From assembly GCF_000331305.1 (NCBI RefSeq), contig NZ_KB217478.1:7719481-7783480 (forward strand): DNA of 64,000 nucleotides. The letters run 5' to 3'. The notes beneath the pieces were generated by a model. It was not told the DNA's origin. It did no database searches and worked only from the letters and a program-made list of their open reading frames with translations. A program made the translations under genes and the position numbers. Origin of the DNA: Calothrix sp. PCC 7103 (GTDB lineage Bacteria; Cyanobacteriota; Cyanobacteriia; Cyanobacteriales; Nostocaceae). Below, piece by piece: positions 46,087 through 54,800 of the stretch (its first letter is position 1; each line of letters begins with the position of its first letter).

Positions 46087-49000
46087 CTACTTTCCCCTAA
46101 ACTGTAAATTAGTAGGAGCAACAGATTCAATATCAGAATCAAATCCACCAACTTGCAAAGTTCGCAGCACCCATACCATTGCTCCTTGCTCAATAAAAAT
46201 TGTGGCAACAGTATCGCTAGTAAGACGAGGTAATATAGTCCTAAAGCTTCCAATTGCTCGAAGTATATGTTTGAGAGGACGCTCTTCTAAACTCACTCCA
46301 AATGTGTATTCATGATTTTCCCAATCGGGGCGAAGATTATTAAATGGAAGTAGTTTACGTTTGAGGCGATAATTAAGCTTAACTAATTGCTCGAACCGTT
46401 CAGTCTGTTCAGGGAAATTTCTTAACCAGTTTTGCAAAGTGGCAGGATTAGATTTAATATTTGTTTCCAACTGCTGAACACTCCCATAAAGTGCAAAGTT
46501 AGCATCCTGAACACAGTTATTTGCAGGAGTAACGTAAGTACCACCCGTTCCATTACCAATGCGATAACGCGCGCTCATAGCTTCTAGATGTCGCATCAAA
46601 TTTATTAAAACTGAGCGCTGACCCTCATTGACTTCATATTCTTGTGTGAAAGCATCAAGTTTTATTAATAAATCTACTACAGGGCGAGTGCCTAACCACC
46701 CAAATTGACGGTCGCCCATAAAACGTGACCAGTGGATAGCTCCAGAAATAATACCTTCGTGATTATGAGTGTATACCTGATAATACTTGATATCAAACCT
46801 TAACTCATCGCAAAGTGGTTCCCATACAACTTGAGCAATGCCATAGGCAAAATGTCCAAAATAAACGGGACCTTTAGTGGCTTTTTCTTGCTTTTTACCA
46901 CCAATACCGCCGTAAAGATGAATCACCAAAGCATAATCGTCATTGCGCCAAGCTTCAACGGGTTGATTTTGTTGTTGAGGCGCCAGTAAAGTAGATAATA
47001 TGTGTCCCTTTTGGGTTTTTATGTCTGCCCAAGATTGGTGTTTTAAATAGTGGAGTGCAGGTTTTTCCCCGTGAATTACTTGATTTGCTTCAACACGTAG
47101 TAAAGCACGCGGAGCGATTGCTTGTGCTACAAATATCCCATTAATATCATTGGCACCATAAATATACCAACCTGTTTCATTAAGAGGAGACTTTTCAAGG
47201 CAATTGGTAGTAGAAGGATGAATACCTTGCTGATTTGCAATTACATGAGGTAGTTTTATTGTTTCTGAGACACCATCAAACTGACGTGAAGCGCGATTAA
47301 AATGAACTACCCGAAATTCTTCTGGTGGATTGTTATGAGTATCTAAAGGATGCAAAAATTTAACTAAACCATAAAACCGTCCAGTAATTTGAGTAGGTTC
47401 TTGGGAAATATACAGATTTGTATGGTATTCATTTTGACTATCTGTTTCTTCAACTACCACAGGTTCAGGCAACATGACAATTACATCATCGTGAGGTCTT
47501 GCACCTGCTAATGATTCTAAGGGATTTAAGGAGCGCCAATGATTTATTCGCTCAGGATGTACTCGTCCTTGTTTGCTACTGTATTCTGCATCGGCATTAA
47601 AATGAACATCTTTACTAATTGCACGAACATAAGCTTGAACATCTGAGTCATTGTTCCACCTTAAGTTTACAATCTGTCCAACGAGGCGCCGATACTCAGA
47701 ATCAGCGTGATAAACTTCAAATAATGCACCTTCAACATTAGAGCGCTCTTCAGATGACGGTAAAATTAATCGCCCCATCCAGGTTGCAATTGGTCGATAT
47801 AGCTCAGACGAAACGACTTGATTAATTGGGTAATTGTTTGGTTGGTTAAATGCGGCTTGCTTATAGCGTTCGTAATCACTAATTTTTTGTTTTTGAGTTA
47901 GTTTCATAGGTAATGTACCGCTGATAATTTTTATTACCCAGTCAATTGTTTGCTGCAAAAAACTCCGACCATCGGCTAAAAACTCATTTGGATCCATTAA
48001 TCCACCAGGCAACTGATGACCTACCGCACCAAGTGAAATAAAACTAATTTTACCTTTACGCTTGGCACGATTCCAGTAAGATAAAAAGTACATTGGCCAT
48101 CGCCCTGGAAACATAGATGAACCTATGCGCTCAACGGTGTCTTTATCTCCTACTAAATGATACAAATGAGTCAAACGCATAACATTAACATTGGCACTCA
48201 TAACTCCCGCTAAAGATATAAGTTCGATTGGTGCATTAAGAGCTTGCCTGAGAAAAGGAGCTGCTCCTGCTCCCATTTGTCCACCACCGCTAAAACCAAT
48301 TAATGTAATAGGGACACCGCTATCAGGTTGATAACCTTTCTCTAATATACTTTTGTAAATTACTTTAGCAATGCCAAAATTATAAATTTGTCCATAGCGT
48401 TGATCCGCAGAAACCGCGACAACTAATACATTACGAAGATTAACAAAAAAACCTAATATACTAGCAGGATTTTTTACTTGCAACCGATTCGCCCAACGCC
48501 AGAAAACAGCTAGAGGACGATTGCCAGTCAACGGTTTATTGCGAACTGAGTAAGGCATTATACCGTCAATTAGCAAAACATCTTGTGGTAGTGCAAGTCC
48601 TAACTTCTCAAGAAACTCTTGAATATCTGGTAAATACTCAAAGGTTGACTGACCAACGCCATCGAGATAAACAATATATCTGGAAATTTTTTGAGGTTGA
48701 GGAGTAACTTTTACATCTGACTTCCAATTCTGTTTGCTATCATCAATTTCATCAGAGTACCAACCAGCCCACCACCCCAAAGCTTCTAACGGCGCCAATA
48801 GTGCAGCAACTATAATACCTATAAAGCCAATCCAAAACAAATCAAATACTAACTTTGGTATACTAGCCAAATCAGCAGACCAACCAAACCACCAATTTTG
48901 CACGGGAGACAAAATCAGCATTACCACAAATGTAATGCAACCTAGCGCGAAAAGACCAATTATTTGCTGTTGGTGTCGTGACCGAGAAGATTTTACTTGT

Positions 49001-49674
49001 TTTTCTCTAGATGAAATAGAAGCAGAATTACTCCAAGAGAGTAATCTTTGTTGCATCATTGCAAACACAGCTTGAGGGCGCCTGACAAGTTGAACTCCAG
49101 CAACTTGATCTACTAACCAATTTCCACACTCTGCTAGTGGTTGTCCAATAGTATTTTGTAATATCTGTAAAGTAAACCACCCAAATCCTACTGCTGCAAA
49201 TGCCTGCCACGTACTAGTTTCAAGTACAACAGACAAACCAACCACCATTGCAAGTAGACTCCACAAAGAGAGTAGTGTTAAAATCGGCACTCCTAAATAA
49301 GGTATTGCACCTAAAAAGCTAAATATTAATGGTGCATAGCTAAACCCTAAAATCTTAGCAATGGTTCTAAAAGGAGCATGATTAATAAATGGGCTGAAAC
49401 TAATGACACTAGTGCTGCAAACGAGAAAAAAGTAGCCCATCGCAAATAAAATAGCACCAACAATTAAGCAAAGAATGAACCGTAGGGGCTTGACGCGGTT
49501 CACAAATAAAACAATACTTTGTGCGACTTCTTGAGATAAACCTGCCGCTAAAACTATTATTAGCGCAATAGTTGCATCAACCCTTTGAGCATAAATTTGC
49601 TCAAACGCGCGAGGTTGGAGGGCAAGGACTGCTCCTAATAGTTCCCAAAATCGGTTGAACTCTGCTTCGGTCAT
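46087..49674 (-). CDS. Large Yip1-domain and alpha/beta-hydrolase-like membrane protein
   Basis: The 1195-residue protein has about seven helices in the first 300 residues, arranged like a Yip1 domain (about 10-190, then two more near 240 and 275). Residues about 330-590 form an alpha/beta-hydrolase-like region: GFSGGGQMGAG puts Ser462 at the nucleophile elbow, and Asp510 (VGDKDTV) and His553 (GAVGHQLPGG) are plausible triad partners. The C-terminal 600 residues are soluble and contain a His-rich stretch (YTHNHEGIISGAIHW) and a Cys motif (YVTPANNCVQDANFALYG), perhaps a second catalytic site. I know no characterised homologue; similar large proteins occur in cyanobacteria. A role in lipid or wall metabolism at the membrane is a guess. 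Three or more GGCGCC sites lie inside. Confidence 0.7.
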   Translation of the reverse strand: MTEAEFNRFWELLGAVLALQPRAFEQIYAQRVDATIALIIVLAAGLSQEVAQSIVLFVNRVKPLRFILCLIVGAILFAMGYFFLVCSTSVISFSPFINHAPFRTIAKILGFSYAPLIFSFLGAIPYLGVPILTLLSLWSLLAMVVGLSVVLETSTWQAFAAVGFGWFTLQILQNTIGQPLAECGNWLVDQVAGVQLVRRPQAVFAMMQQRLLSWSNSASISSREKQVKSSRSRHQQQIIGLFALGCITFVVMLILSPVQNWWFGWSADLASIPKLVFDLFWIGFIGIIVAALLAPLEALGWWAGWYSDEIDDSKQNWKSDVKVTPQPQKISRYIVYLDGVGQSTFEYLPDIQEFLEKLGLALPQDVLLIDGIMPYSVRNKPLTGNRPLAVFWRWANRLQVKNPASILGFFVNLRNVLVVAVSADQRYGQIYNFGIAKVIYKSILEKGYQPDSGVPITLIGFSGGGQMGAGAAPFLRQALNAPIELISLAGVMSANVNVMRLTHLYHLVGDKDTVERIGSSMFPGRWPMYFLSYWNRAKRKGKISFISLGAVGHQLPGGLMDPNEFLADGRSFLQQTIDWVIKIISGTLPMKLTQKQKISDYERYKQAAFNQPNNYPINQVVSSELYRPIATWMGRLILPSSEERSNVEGALFEVYHADSEYRRLVGQIVNLRWNNDSDVQAYVRAISKDVHFNADAEYSSKQGRVHPERINHWRSLNPLESLAGARPHDDVIVMLPEPVVVEETDSQNEYHTNLYISQEPTQITGRFYGLVKFLHPLDTHNNPPEEFRVVHFNRASRQFDGVSETIKLPHVIANQQGIHPSTTNCLEKSPLNETGWYIYGANDINGIFVAQAIAPRALLRVEANQVIHGEKPALHYLKHQSWADIKTQKGHILSTLLAPQQQNQPVEAWRNDDYALVIHLYGGIGGKKQEKATKGPVYFGHFAYGIAQVVWEPLCDELRFDIKYYQVYTHNHEGIISGAIHWSRFMGDRQFGWLGTRPVVDLLIKLDAFTQEYEVNEGQRSVLINLMRHLEAMSARYRIGNGTGGTYVTPANNCVQDANFALYGSVQQLETNIKSNPATLQNWLRNFPEQTERFEQLVKLNYRLKRKLLPFNNLRPDWENHEYTFGVSLEERPLKHILRAIGSFRTILPRLTSDTVATIFIEQGAMVWVLRTLQVGGFDSDIESVAPTNLQFRGK

Positions 49675-49870
49675 AACAATAAATGTTTTGCAGTGTCAGA
49701 AAAATAAATCTGATTTTTTATAAAAGAGAATTGAAATTAGTAATATTTTTTCAATAACTAAAATTTTAACAATAGAAAATTATTTGACATCTACCCAAGT
49801 ATATATTTGAATGTATTGCTTTTGTGCTATTTTACAATATTCAATATTTTTTTAATAAATAACTATATTG
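49675..49870. other. A/T-rich divergent promoter region
   Basis: Spacer between the large membrane-protein gene (minus) and the beta-barrel gene (plus). No gene is seen; very A/T-rich. Confidence 0.4.
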
Positions 49871-49889
49871 TCACTTTCTACTCATATTT
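49871..49889 (+). promoter_or_regulatory. TCAC-type operator upstream of beta-barrel gene
   Basis: TCACTTTCTACTCATATTT (second box TCAT), 11-bp spacing, 148 bp before ATG 50038. Confidence 0.45.
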
Positions 49890-50037
49890 ATCTTCAATAC
49901 TAAAAATAAGCGTTTTCATTTAACATCCCTCACTTAAAGTTGTAGTTTATCAAATACTAGTTATTGGTAGACTACATTTCCTAAAAATGTTTCAAAATAT
50001 ACGCTTCATTCATCTAACTAACGAATAAGGAACTGTT

Positions 50038-50736
50038 ATGATTAATCGTCTTCTCACACAAACCTTGTCTGTACTTGGCATTACCTCTACTATTGTTGCT
50101 TCCAGCATGTTACAAGCGAATGCTCAAGAAATTCAAAAAGTAAGTAATGCAAACCCAAGCACAAAAGCTGCTGATTTACTCGTTCAGACAACCTATCCTC
50201 AAGCTCCAACTCAGCAACAAACTCCTTATCAAACTCCAACTCCAACTCAACAACAAACTCCTTATCAAACTCCAACTCAGCAACAAACTCCAACTCAAGC
50301 TCCATTCGTTTCTCCCGGAAGAGCAACTCGTGGAGGCTCTAGTTACATAGGAGTTGGTGGTAATCTTGGTATTGCAGGTGAAACAACATTAAGCGAAGGG
50401 TCTTTCGCTGTCATTAGTAAAATTGGATTGACCAATAGTTTGTCAGTACGTCCTGCTGCTTTAATTGGCGACAATGCTACTTTTCTTATTCCCATAACTC
50501 TAGACTTTCCAATTGAAACGATTACAAACACTGGACAAACCCAAATTAGCGCTTCTCCTTATGTAGGCGCCGGAGTGTCGGTATCAACAGCAGATGACAG
50601 CAACGTTGGTTTTCTGATTTCTGGTGGTTTGGATGTACCAGTTGCAGAACAATTAACAGCTAATGCTGCTTTAAATGTGAGTTTTTTAGATGACACCAAT
50701 GTTGGTTTACTATTGGGTGTAGGCTATAACTTCTAA
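50038..50736 (+). CDS. Outer-membrane beta-barrel-like protein with PTQQQTPYQTP repeats
   Basis: The 232-residue protein has a signal peptide (cleavage near QANAQ, residues 25-29), a Gln/Pro/Thr repeat region (about 55-90, unit PTQQQTPYQT), and a C-terminal domain with alternating hydrophobic strands ending in GVGYNF, the terminal aromatic residue typical of outer-membrane beta-barrels. The barrel part (about 100-232) is small, perhaps eight strands. The function is unknown; the repeat may span peptidoglycan. AAGGAACT precedes the ATG. Two operators of the TCAC family lie upstream and downstream. Confidence 0.75.
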   Translation: MINRLLTQTLSVLGITSTIVASSMLQANAQEIQKVSNANPSTKAADLLVQTTYPQAPTQQQTPYQTPTPTQQQTPYQTPTQQQTPTQAPFVSPGRATRGGSSYIGVGGNLGIAGETTLSEGSFAVISKIGLTNSLSVRPAALIGDNATFLIPITLDFPIETITNTGQTQISASPYVGAGVSVSTADDSNVGFLISGGLDVPVAEQLTANAALNVSFLDDTNVGLLLGVGYNF

Positions 50737-50777
50737 TCTATATAGTGACTGCTATATGAGGGACAGCAACGTAGCAG

Positions 50778-50796
50778 TCACTTTTAAATCACATTT
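50778..50796 (+). promoter_or_regulatory. TCAC operator upstream of neutral invertase
   Basis: TCACTTTTAAATCACATTT, 11-bp spacing, 43 bp before ATG 50840; TACAGT follows as a possible -10. Confidence 0.6.
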
Positions 50797-50839
50797 AATT
50801 TGACAATTGTTTCTACAGTTTTAGGACTATTTGTAAAAA

Positions 50840-52225
50840 ATGTTTATTAATCATCCAAATTGGATAGAAGAATGCTGGAGCATTCTTGATAAATCCATCA
50901 TTTATTATCAGGAAAAACCTGTAGGTAACAAAGCTGCTCAAGACCCAACTCTAAAAGCGCTCAACTATGACCAGTGCTTTATTCGTGATTTTGTGCCCTC
51001 AGCATTATTCTTTTTGATGCATGGTAAAGCAGATATTGTGCGTAACTTTTTGGATATTACCTTGAAGTTGCAAAGTCATGACAAAGAAATGGATTGCTTT
51101 CAACCTGGACCTGGTTTAATGCCTGCCAGTTTTAAGGTAGTATTTAATGAAGAAGAATTTTTAAGCGCTGATTTTGGAGAACACGCGATTGGTCGTGTCC
51201 CTCCTGTTGATTCTTGCTTATGGTGGATTCTTATATTAAGAGCATATTGTAAAGCAACAGGTGATTTGAGTTTTGCCCATCAACCAAAATATCAAGAAGG
51301 GATAAAGCTAATTCTCGATTTATGCTTGGCACATCGGTTTGCAATGTATCCTACACTGTTAGTTCCTGATGGCGCCTTTATGATTGACCGTCGGATGGGA
51401 GTATCGGGACATCCTTTAGAAATTCAAGTATTATTTTATACGGCTTTACGTGCAGCGCGTGAGTTAATTTTACAGAATGAAGATAAACATTATCACCGTA
51501 TTGAACAGCGATTAAGTACATTAAGTTACCACGTCCGTGAGTATTACTGGATAAATTTGCAACGATTAAATGAAATTTACCGCTATGAAAGTGAAGAGTT
51601 TGGTAAAGAAGTTGCAAATAAATTTAATATTTACGCAGAATCTATTCCCGATTGGTTAACTGAGTGGTTGCCAGAGAATGGAGGATACTTAGCAGGTAAT
51701 CTCGGACCCGGATTAATGGATTTTCGCTTCTTCGCTTTGGGTAATTTAATGGCTATCTTGACTTCTTTAGCTAGTAAAGAAGAAGCTGATAGTATTATGA
51801 ATTTATTCGAGCAACGCTGGCATAATTTAATTGGTTTTATGCCTGTAAAAATTTGTTTCCCTGCTTTAGAAGGTTTAGAGTGGCGAATTGTCACAGGATG
51901 TGACCCTAAAAACACTCCTTGGTCTTACCATAATGGAGGTAACTGGCCAGTTTTACTTTGGCTTTTTGTTGCAGCAGCACAAAAAACAGGTCGAGTAGAC
52001 CTAGCTGAACGAGCAATAAAAATTGCTGAAAATCGTTTAATAATCGATAAATTTCCTGAATATTACGACGGTAGAAATGGTCGCTTGATAGGAAAAGAAT
52101 CTAGAACTTTTCAAACATGGACAATAGCAGGTTTATTAGCTGCAAAAGAATTTATAGACAATCCTCATAACTTGAAGTTAATTAGTTTTGACGAGATTGC
52201 TATAAGTCCTGGTTGTATTATGTAA
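50840..52225 (+). CDS. Alkaline/neutral invertase (GH100)
   Basis: The 461-residue protein matches cyanobacterial GH100 neutral invertases over its full length; it hydrolyses sucrose to glucose and fructose in the cytoplasm. Diagnostic segments are [47 protein letters not shown] and [20 protein letters not shown], and [15 protein letters not shown] near residue 360. By motif, Asp183 and Glu407 (FPEYYDG) line up with the catalytic Asp188 and Glu414 reported for Anabaena InvA. Sucrose is a compatible solute and a heterocyst carbon carrier, so control by a stress-type operator makes sense. Whether it is an InvA or InvB orthologue cannot be settled here. Confidence 0.92.
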   Translation: MFINHPNWIEECWSILDKSIIYYQEKPVGNKAAQDPTLKALNYDQCFIRDFVPSALFFLMHGKADIVRNFLDITLKLQSHDKEMDCFQPGPGLMPASFKVVFNEEEFLSADFGEHAIGRVPPVDSCLWWILILRAYCKATGDLSFAHQPKYQEGIKLILDLCLAHRFAMYPTLLVPDGAFMIDRRMGVSGHPLEIQVLFYTALRAARELILQNEDKHYHRIEQRLSTLSYHVREYYWINLQRLNEIYRYESEEFGKEVANKFNIYAESIPDWLTEWLPENGGYLAGNLGPGLMDFRFFALGNLMAILTSLASKEEADSIMNLFEQRWHNLIGFMPVKICFPALEGLEWRIVTGCDPKNTPWSYHNGGNWPVLLWLFVAAAQKTGRVDLAERAIKIAENRLIIDKFPEYYDGRNGRLIGKESRTFQTWTIAGLLAAKEFIDNPHNLKLISFDEIAISPGCIM

Positions 52226-52249
52226 TTTACAGCGAATTTGATAAACCAT

Positions 52250-52277
52250 GTAGAGACTTTACATGTAACGTCTCTAC
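52250..52277. repeat. GTAGAGACTTTACATGTAACGTCTCTAC-type palindrome
   Basis: A diverged member of the 28-bp palindrome family with an ACATGT centre, 25 bp after the invertase stop, between convergent genes. Confidence 0.7.
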
Positions 52278-52366
52278 TCATCCGTTATATCCGTTGCCAG
52301 TCCCACCCAAGCGCGGGTGTAGGTGCAATATATAAGTTTACTTAACTTAATATTTTTATAGGTTAT

Positions 52367-53998
52367 TTATTTAGACGCTAGAGAATCTTCAACGACAATA
52401 ACAGGAACACTGCTAGATTCAATGACAGCTTGCGAAACTGAACCAATAAGTATCTGCTCCCAAGGCTGATGTCCTCGTTTCCCCATCACAATTTCTGATG
52501 CTTGATAATCAATTGCGGCTTGTACTATTTGTCCTGGCACAGACCCGGTTAACGTTACAAATTTATACCGAATATCTGAAAGTAATTGCTCAGTTGATAA
52601 GCGCAATTTTTCAACAGATTCGGCTTGTGCAACATTAATAACATGCAAGACAATTACTTCTGCATCGCTGCGACGAGCTAATGCAGCAGTTTTTGTTAAC
52701 ACTTGGGTAGATGTAGAAGAAGTATCAACCGCAGCTAACAATATTACGCGCGTAGAAACTGTTACTTTTGTTGGGTCAACTTCGCCACGTTGTAATAACT
52801 TGGGAGCAAAAGTAGGTATTGCCCAAGCTCCTAACGGTGCAGTTACTAAAATTGAAAGCGCTGCAACTGCCAAAATTGTGTCTCCTCCCTCAATTCCACG
52901 AGCTAAAGGAATGGCGCCAATTGCCGCTTGTACTGTGGCTTTAGCTGAATTTCCTGGTAAGAGGAATAGCCGTTCTCGCCAATTCCAATTACTCCCCAAG
53001 GTTGACAAATACCAGCCTAACATTCGACCGATTAATGTACCAACAGCCAGAATGAAAAGTCCAGGTAATAAAATATTGCCTAATACCTTTAGTTCAATAC
53101 TGGCGCCTAATAATACAAACAAAAATATTTCTGCAACAATCCATAAATTATCAAATCCTAATCGTAAGGAACGCGCCAACGGTGCGTCAAATTGAATCAG
53201 GAAAAATCCCATTGCCATGACAGCTAAATATCCAGAATAATAAGCCCAATATTGAGGTAAAACAACTAAAAATAAAGCTGTACAGGCAGCAATTAAAGTA
53301 TCTTGTACAGCATTTTGCGTCCACTTCTGTTGTGCTAAAAACCACACAAGCATACGTGCGACAAGGTAGCCAATTAAAAGACCTAAAACAATCTCTCGCA
53401 ATACTTGGATGGGTAAAAACTGCCATGCTGTTAACGTCAATCCCCCTGGAAGGGTAATATTTTGAGCATTACCTTGTGCTAAAAAATCTACCAATAAGCC
53501 AAATACTAACAGCAGTAGTACATCAGAAAGAGCGCTTCCAGTTAAAATTGCATCGGGGATACCTTTAGTAACCCCCCATCCCAAACTTTTGAGTTTTAGC
53601 ATTGCTGGGACAATCACTGCTGGAGATTCTGCCCCAATAATACAACCAAGCAGTAAACCTGTGAGAAAATCAAAGTGAAATAGCGGTATTGCAATGAGTG
53701 CAATTGCAATTGCTTCAGTTGTTGCTGGTAAAAATCCTAACCTGAGTGCAACCGTACCCTGTTGTTTAAGCTTTTCTCTGTCTAAACCCAGTCCCGCTTT
53801 CATCAAAATAATCATTACAGCAACTGTTCGCAAGTTCGAGGCAGTTGCGAGAATATCTGGATGGATAATATTAGCGACTTGAGGACCAAGCAGTATACCA
53901 GCTAAAATCATACCAATCAGCCCAGGAGCGCTAAACCGTCGCGCTATCTGACCAACAAAAAAACCCGCTAATAAAATCAAAACTACACTTAGTAACAT
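52367..53998 (-). CDS. CPA-type Na+/H+ antiporter with C-terminal USP domain
   Basis: From the internal ATG at 53998 (the open frame starts 24 codons earlier) the protein has about 543 residues: 11-13 helices of a CPA/KefB-type cation/proton antiporter, then a universal-stress-protein domain over the last 135 residues. Key segments are AGLGLDREKLKQQG, GCIIGAESPAVIVPAML and ILTGSALSDVLLLLVFG. The USP part keeps the ATP-binding glycine pattern MGKRGHQPWEQILIGSVSQAVI. The fusion suggests regulation of ion exchange by ATP or stress. No operon partner is seen. Confidence 0.88.
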   Translation of the reverse strand: MLLSVVLILLAGFFVGQIARRFSAPGLIGMILAGILLGPQVANIIHPDILATASNLRTVAVMIILMKAGLGLDREKLKQQGTVALRLGFLPATTEAIAIALIAIPLFHFDFLTGLLLGCIIGAESPAVIVPAMLKLKSLGWGVTKGIPDAILTGSALSDVLLLLVFGLLVDFLAQGNAQNITLPGGLTLTAWQFLPIQVLREIVLGLLIGYLVARMLVWFLAQQKWTQNAVQDTLIAACTALFLVVLPQYWAYYSGYLAVMAMGFFLIQFDAPLARSLRLGFDNLWIVAEIFLFVLLGASIELKVLGNILLPGLFILAVGTLIGRMLGWYLSTLGSNWNWRERLFLLPGNSAKATVQAAIGAIPLARGIEGGDTILAVAALSILVTAPLGAWAIPTFAPKLLQRGEVDPTKVTVSTRVILLAAVDTSSTSTQVLTKTAALARRSDAEVIVLHVINVAQAESVEKLRLSTEQLLSDIRYKFVTLTGSVPGQIVQAAIDYQASEIVMGKRGHQPWEQILIGSVSQAVIESSSVPVIVVEDSLASK

Positions 53999-54253
53999 AA
54001 CGTGACTCTCACTCAAAATCGTGGTTGTAGAGAAACTTGTGAACAAGAGAGTCAGGTAATGTTTACACACAGCCCTACCATCCTGCTACAAGTAGAGGAA
54101 AGTAGGAACTATCAGCCTTTTATTATGTATAACGGCGGTTAATGGCAAGTTCCATTGCCCAGATATCAATCTAAATAATTATTCTACATGTTTATTGAGT
54201 ATATGAGGCAGTCGGCGCCAAAATTTATTCATTTAGGTAAAAAAATGTATTTA

Positions 54254-54694
54254 TTAGTACCGAATACTTGGTAATAATACTAAGTCAGTAATTTCACCCA
54301 CAATTAAACCAAATGCAGCAAAAAATGTTAAAATCCAAAACGTATCAGTTTTATCAAAGCCTCCTAAACGCATTTCTAATTCAGCTAAAAGTGTAGTCGA
54401 AAGTGGAATAAATATAAGAGTCCACAACATTGACCAAATTACTGCCAAGGCAATTGATATACTCGCAATAAAACTGATAAATAAAACAGCTAGCCAACCT
54501 TGAGAAGAAAAAGTTAATAAACTTTCGAGTATAGGATTAGTTTTACTTGCTATATATAAAACTACTGATGCTATAAAAATTCCTACCAGCCAAACAATAT
54601 GATGAGCAGATAAATACCATCCTACAAGAGTATAACCTAGACACATTAACAATAAAGACGACCAAGAAAATCGATTTAAAAATTCAATATTCAT
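54254..54694 (-). CDS. Four-helix membrane protein of unknown function
   Basis: The 146-residue protein has four hydrophobic helices (about residues 11-30, 32-50, 64-100, 117-138) and a short conserved-looking loop LLAELEMRLGGFDKTDTFW. No family is recognised. It follows a TCAC operator at 54781-54800 that abuts the UPF0182 stop codon, so it has its own promoter rather than being cotranscribed with UPF0182. Confidence 0.6.
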   Translation of the reverse strand: MNIEFLNRFSWSSLLLMCLGYTLVGWYLSAHHIVWLVGIFIASVVLYIASKTNPILESLLTFSSQGWLAVLFISFIASISIALAVIWSMLWTLIFIPLSTTLLAELEMRLGGFDKTDTFWILTFFAAFGLIVGEITDLVLLPSIRY

Positions 54695-54780
54695 AACCCA
54701 TTACCATAAAGTTTATAAGTATTAGATTAGCAGGGGCCTCTTGGCAGCTACTAATTCAATAGTGTTATCATGATTACAAA

Positions 54781-54800
54781 TAAATGTGAATACAATATGA
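54781..54800 (-). promoter_or_regulatory. TCAC-type operator, minus strand
   Basis: TCATATTGTATTCACATTTA read on the minus strand, 11-bp spacing, 87 bp before the start at 54694. Confidence 0.5.
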
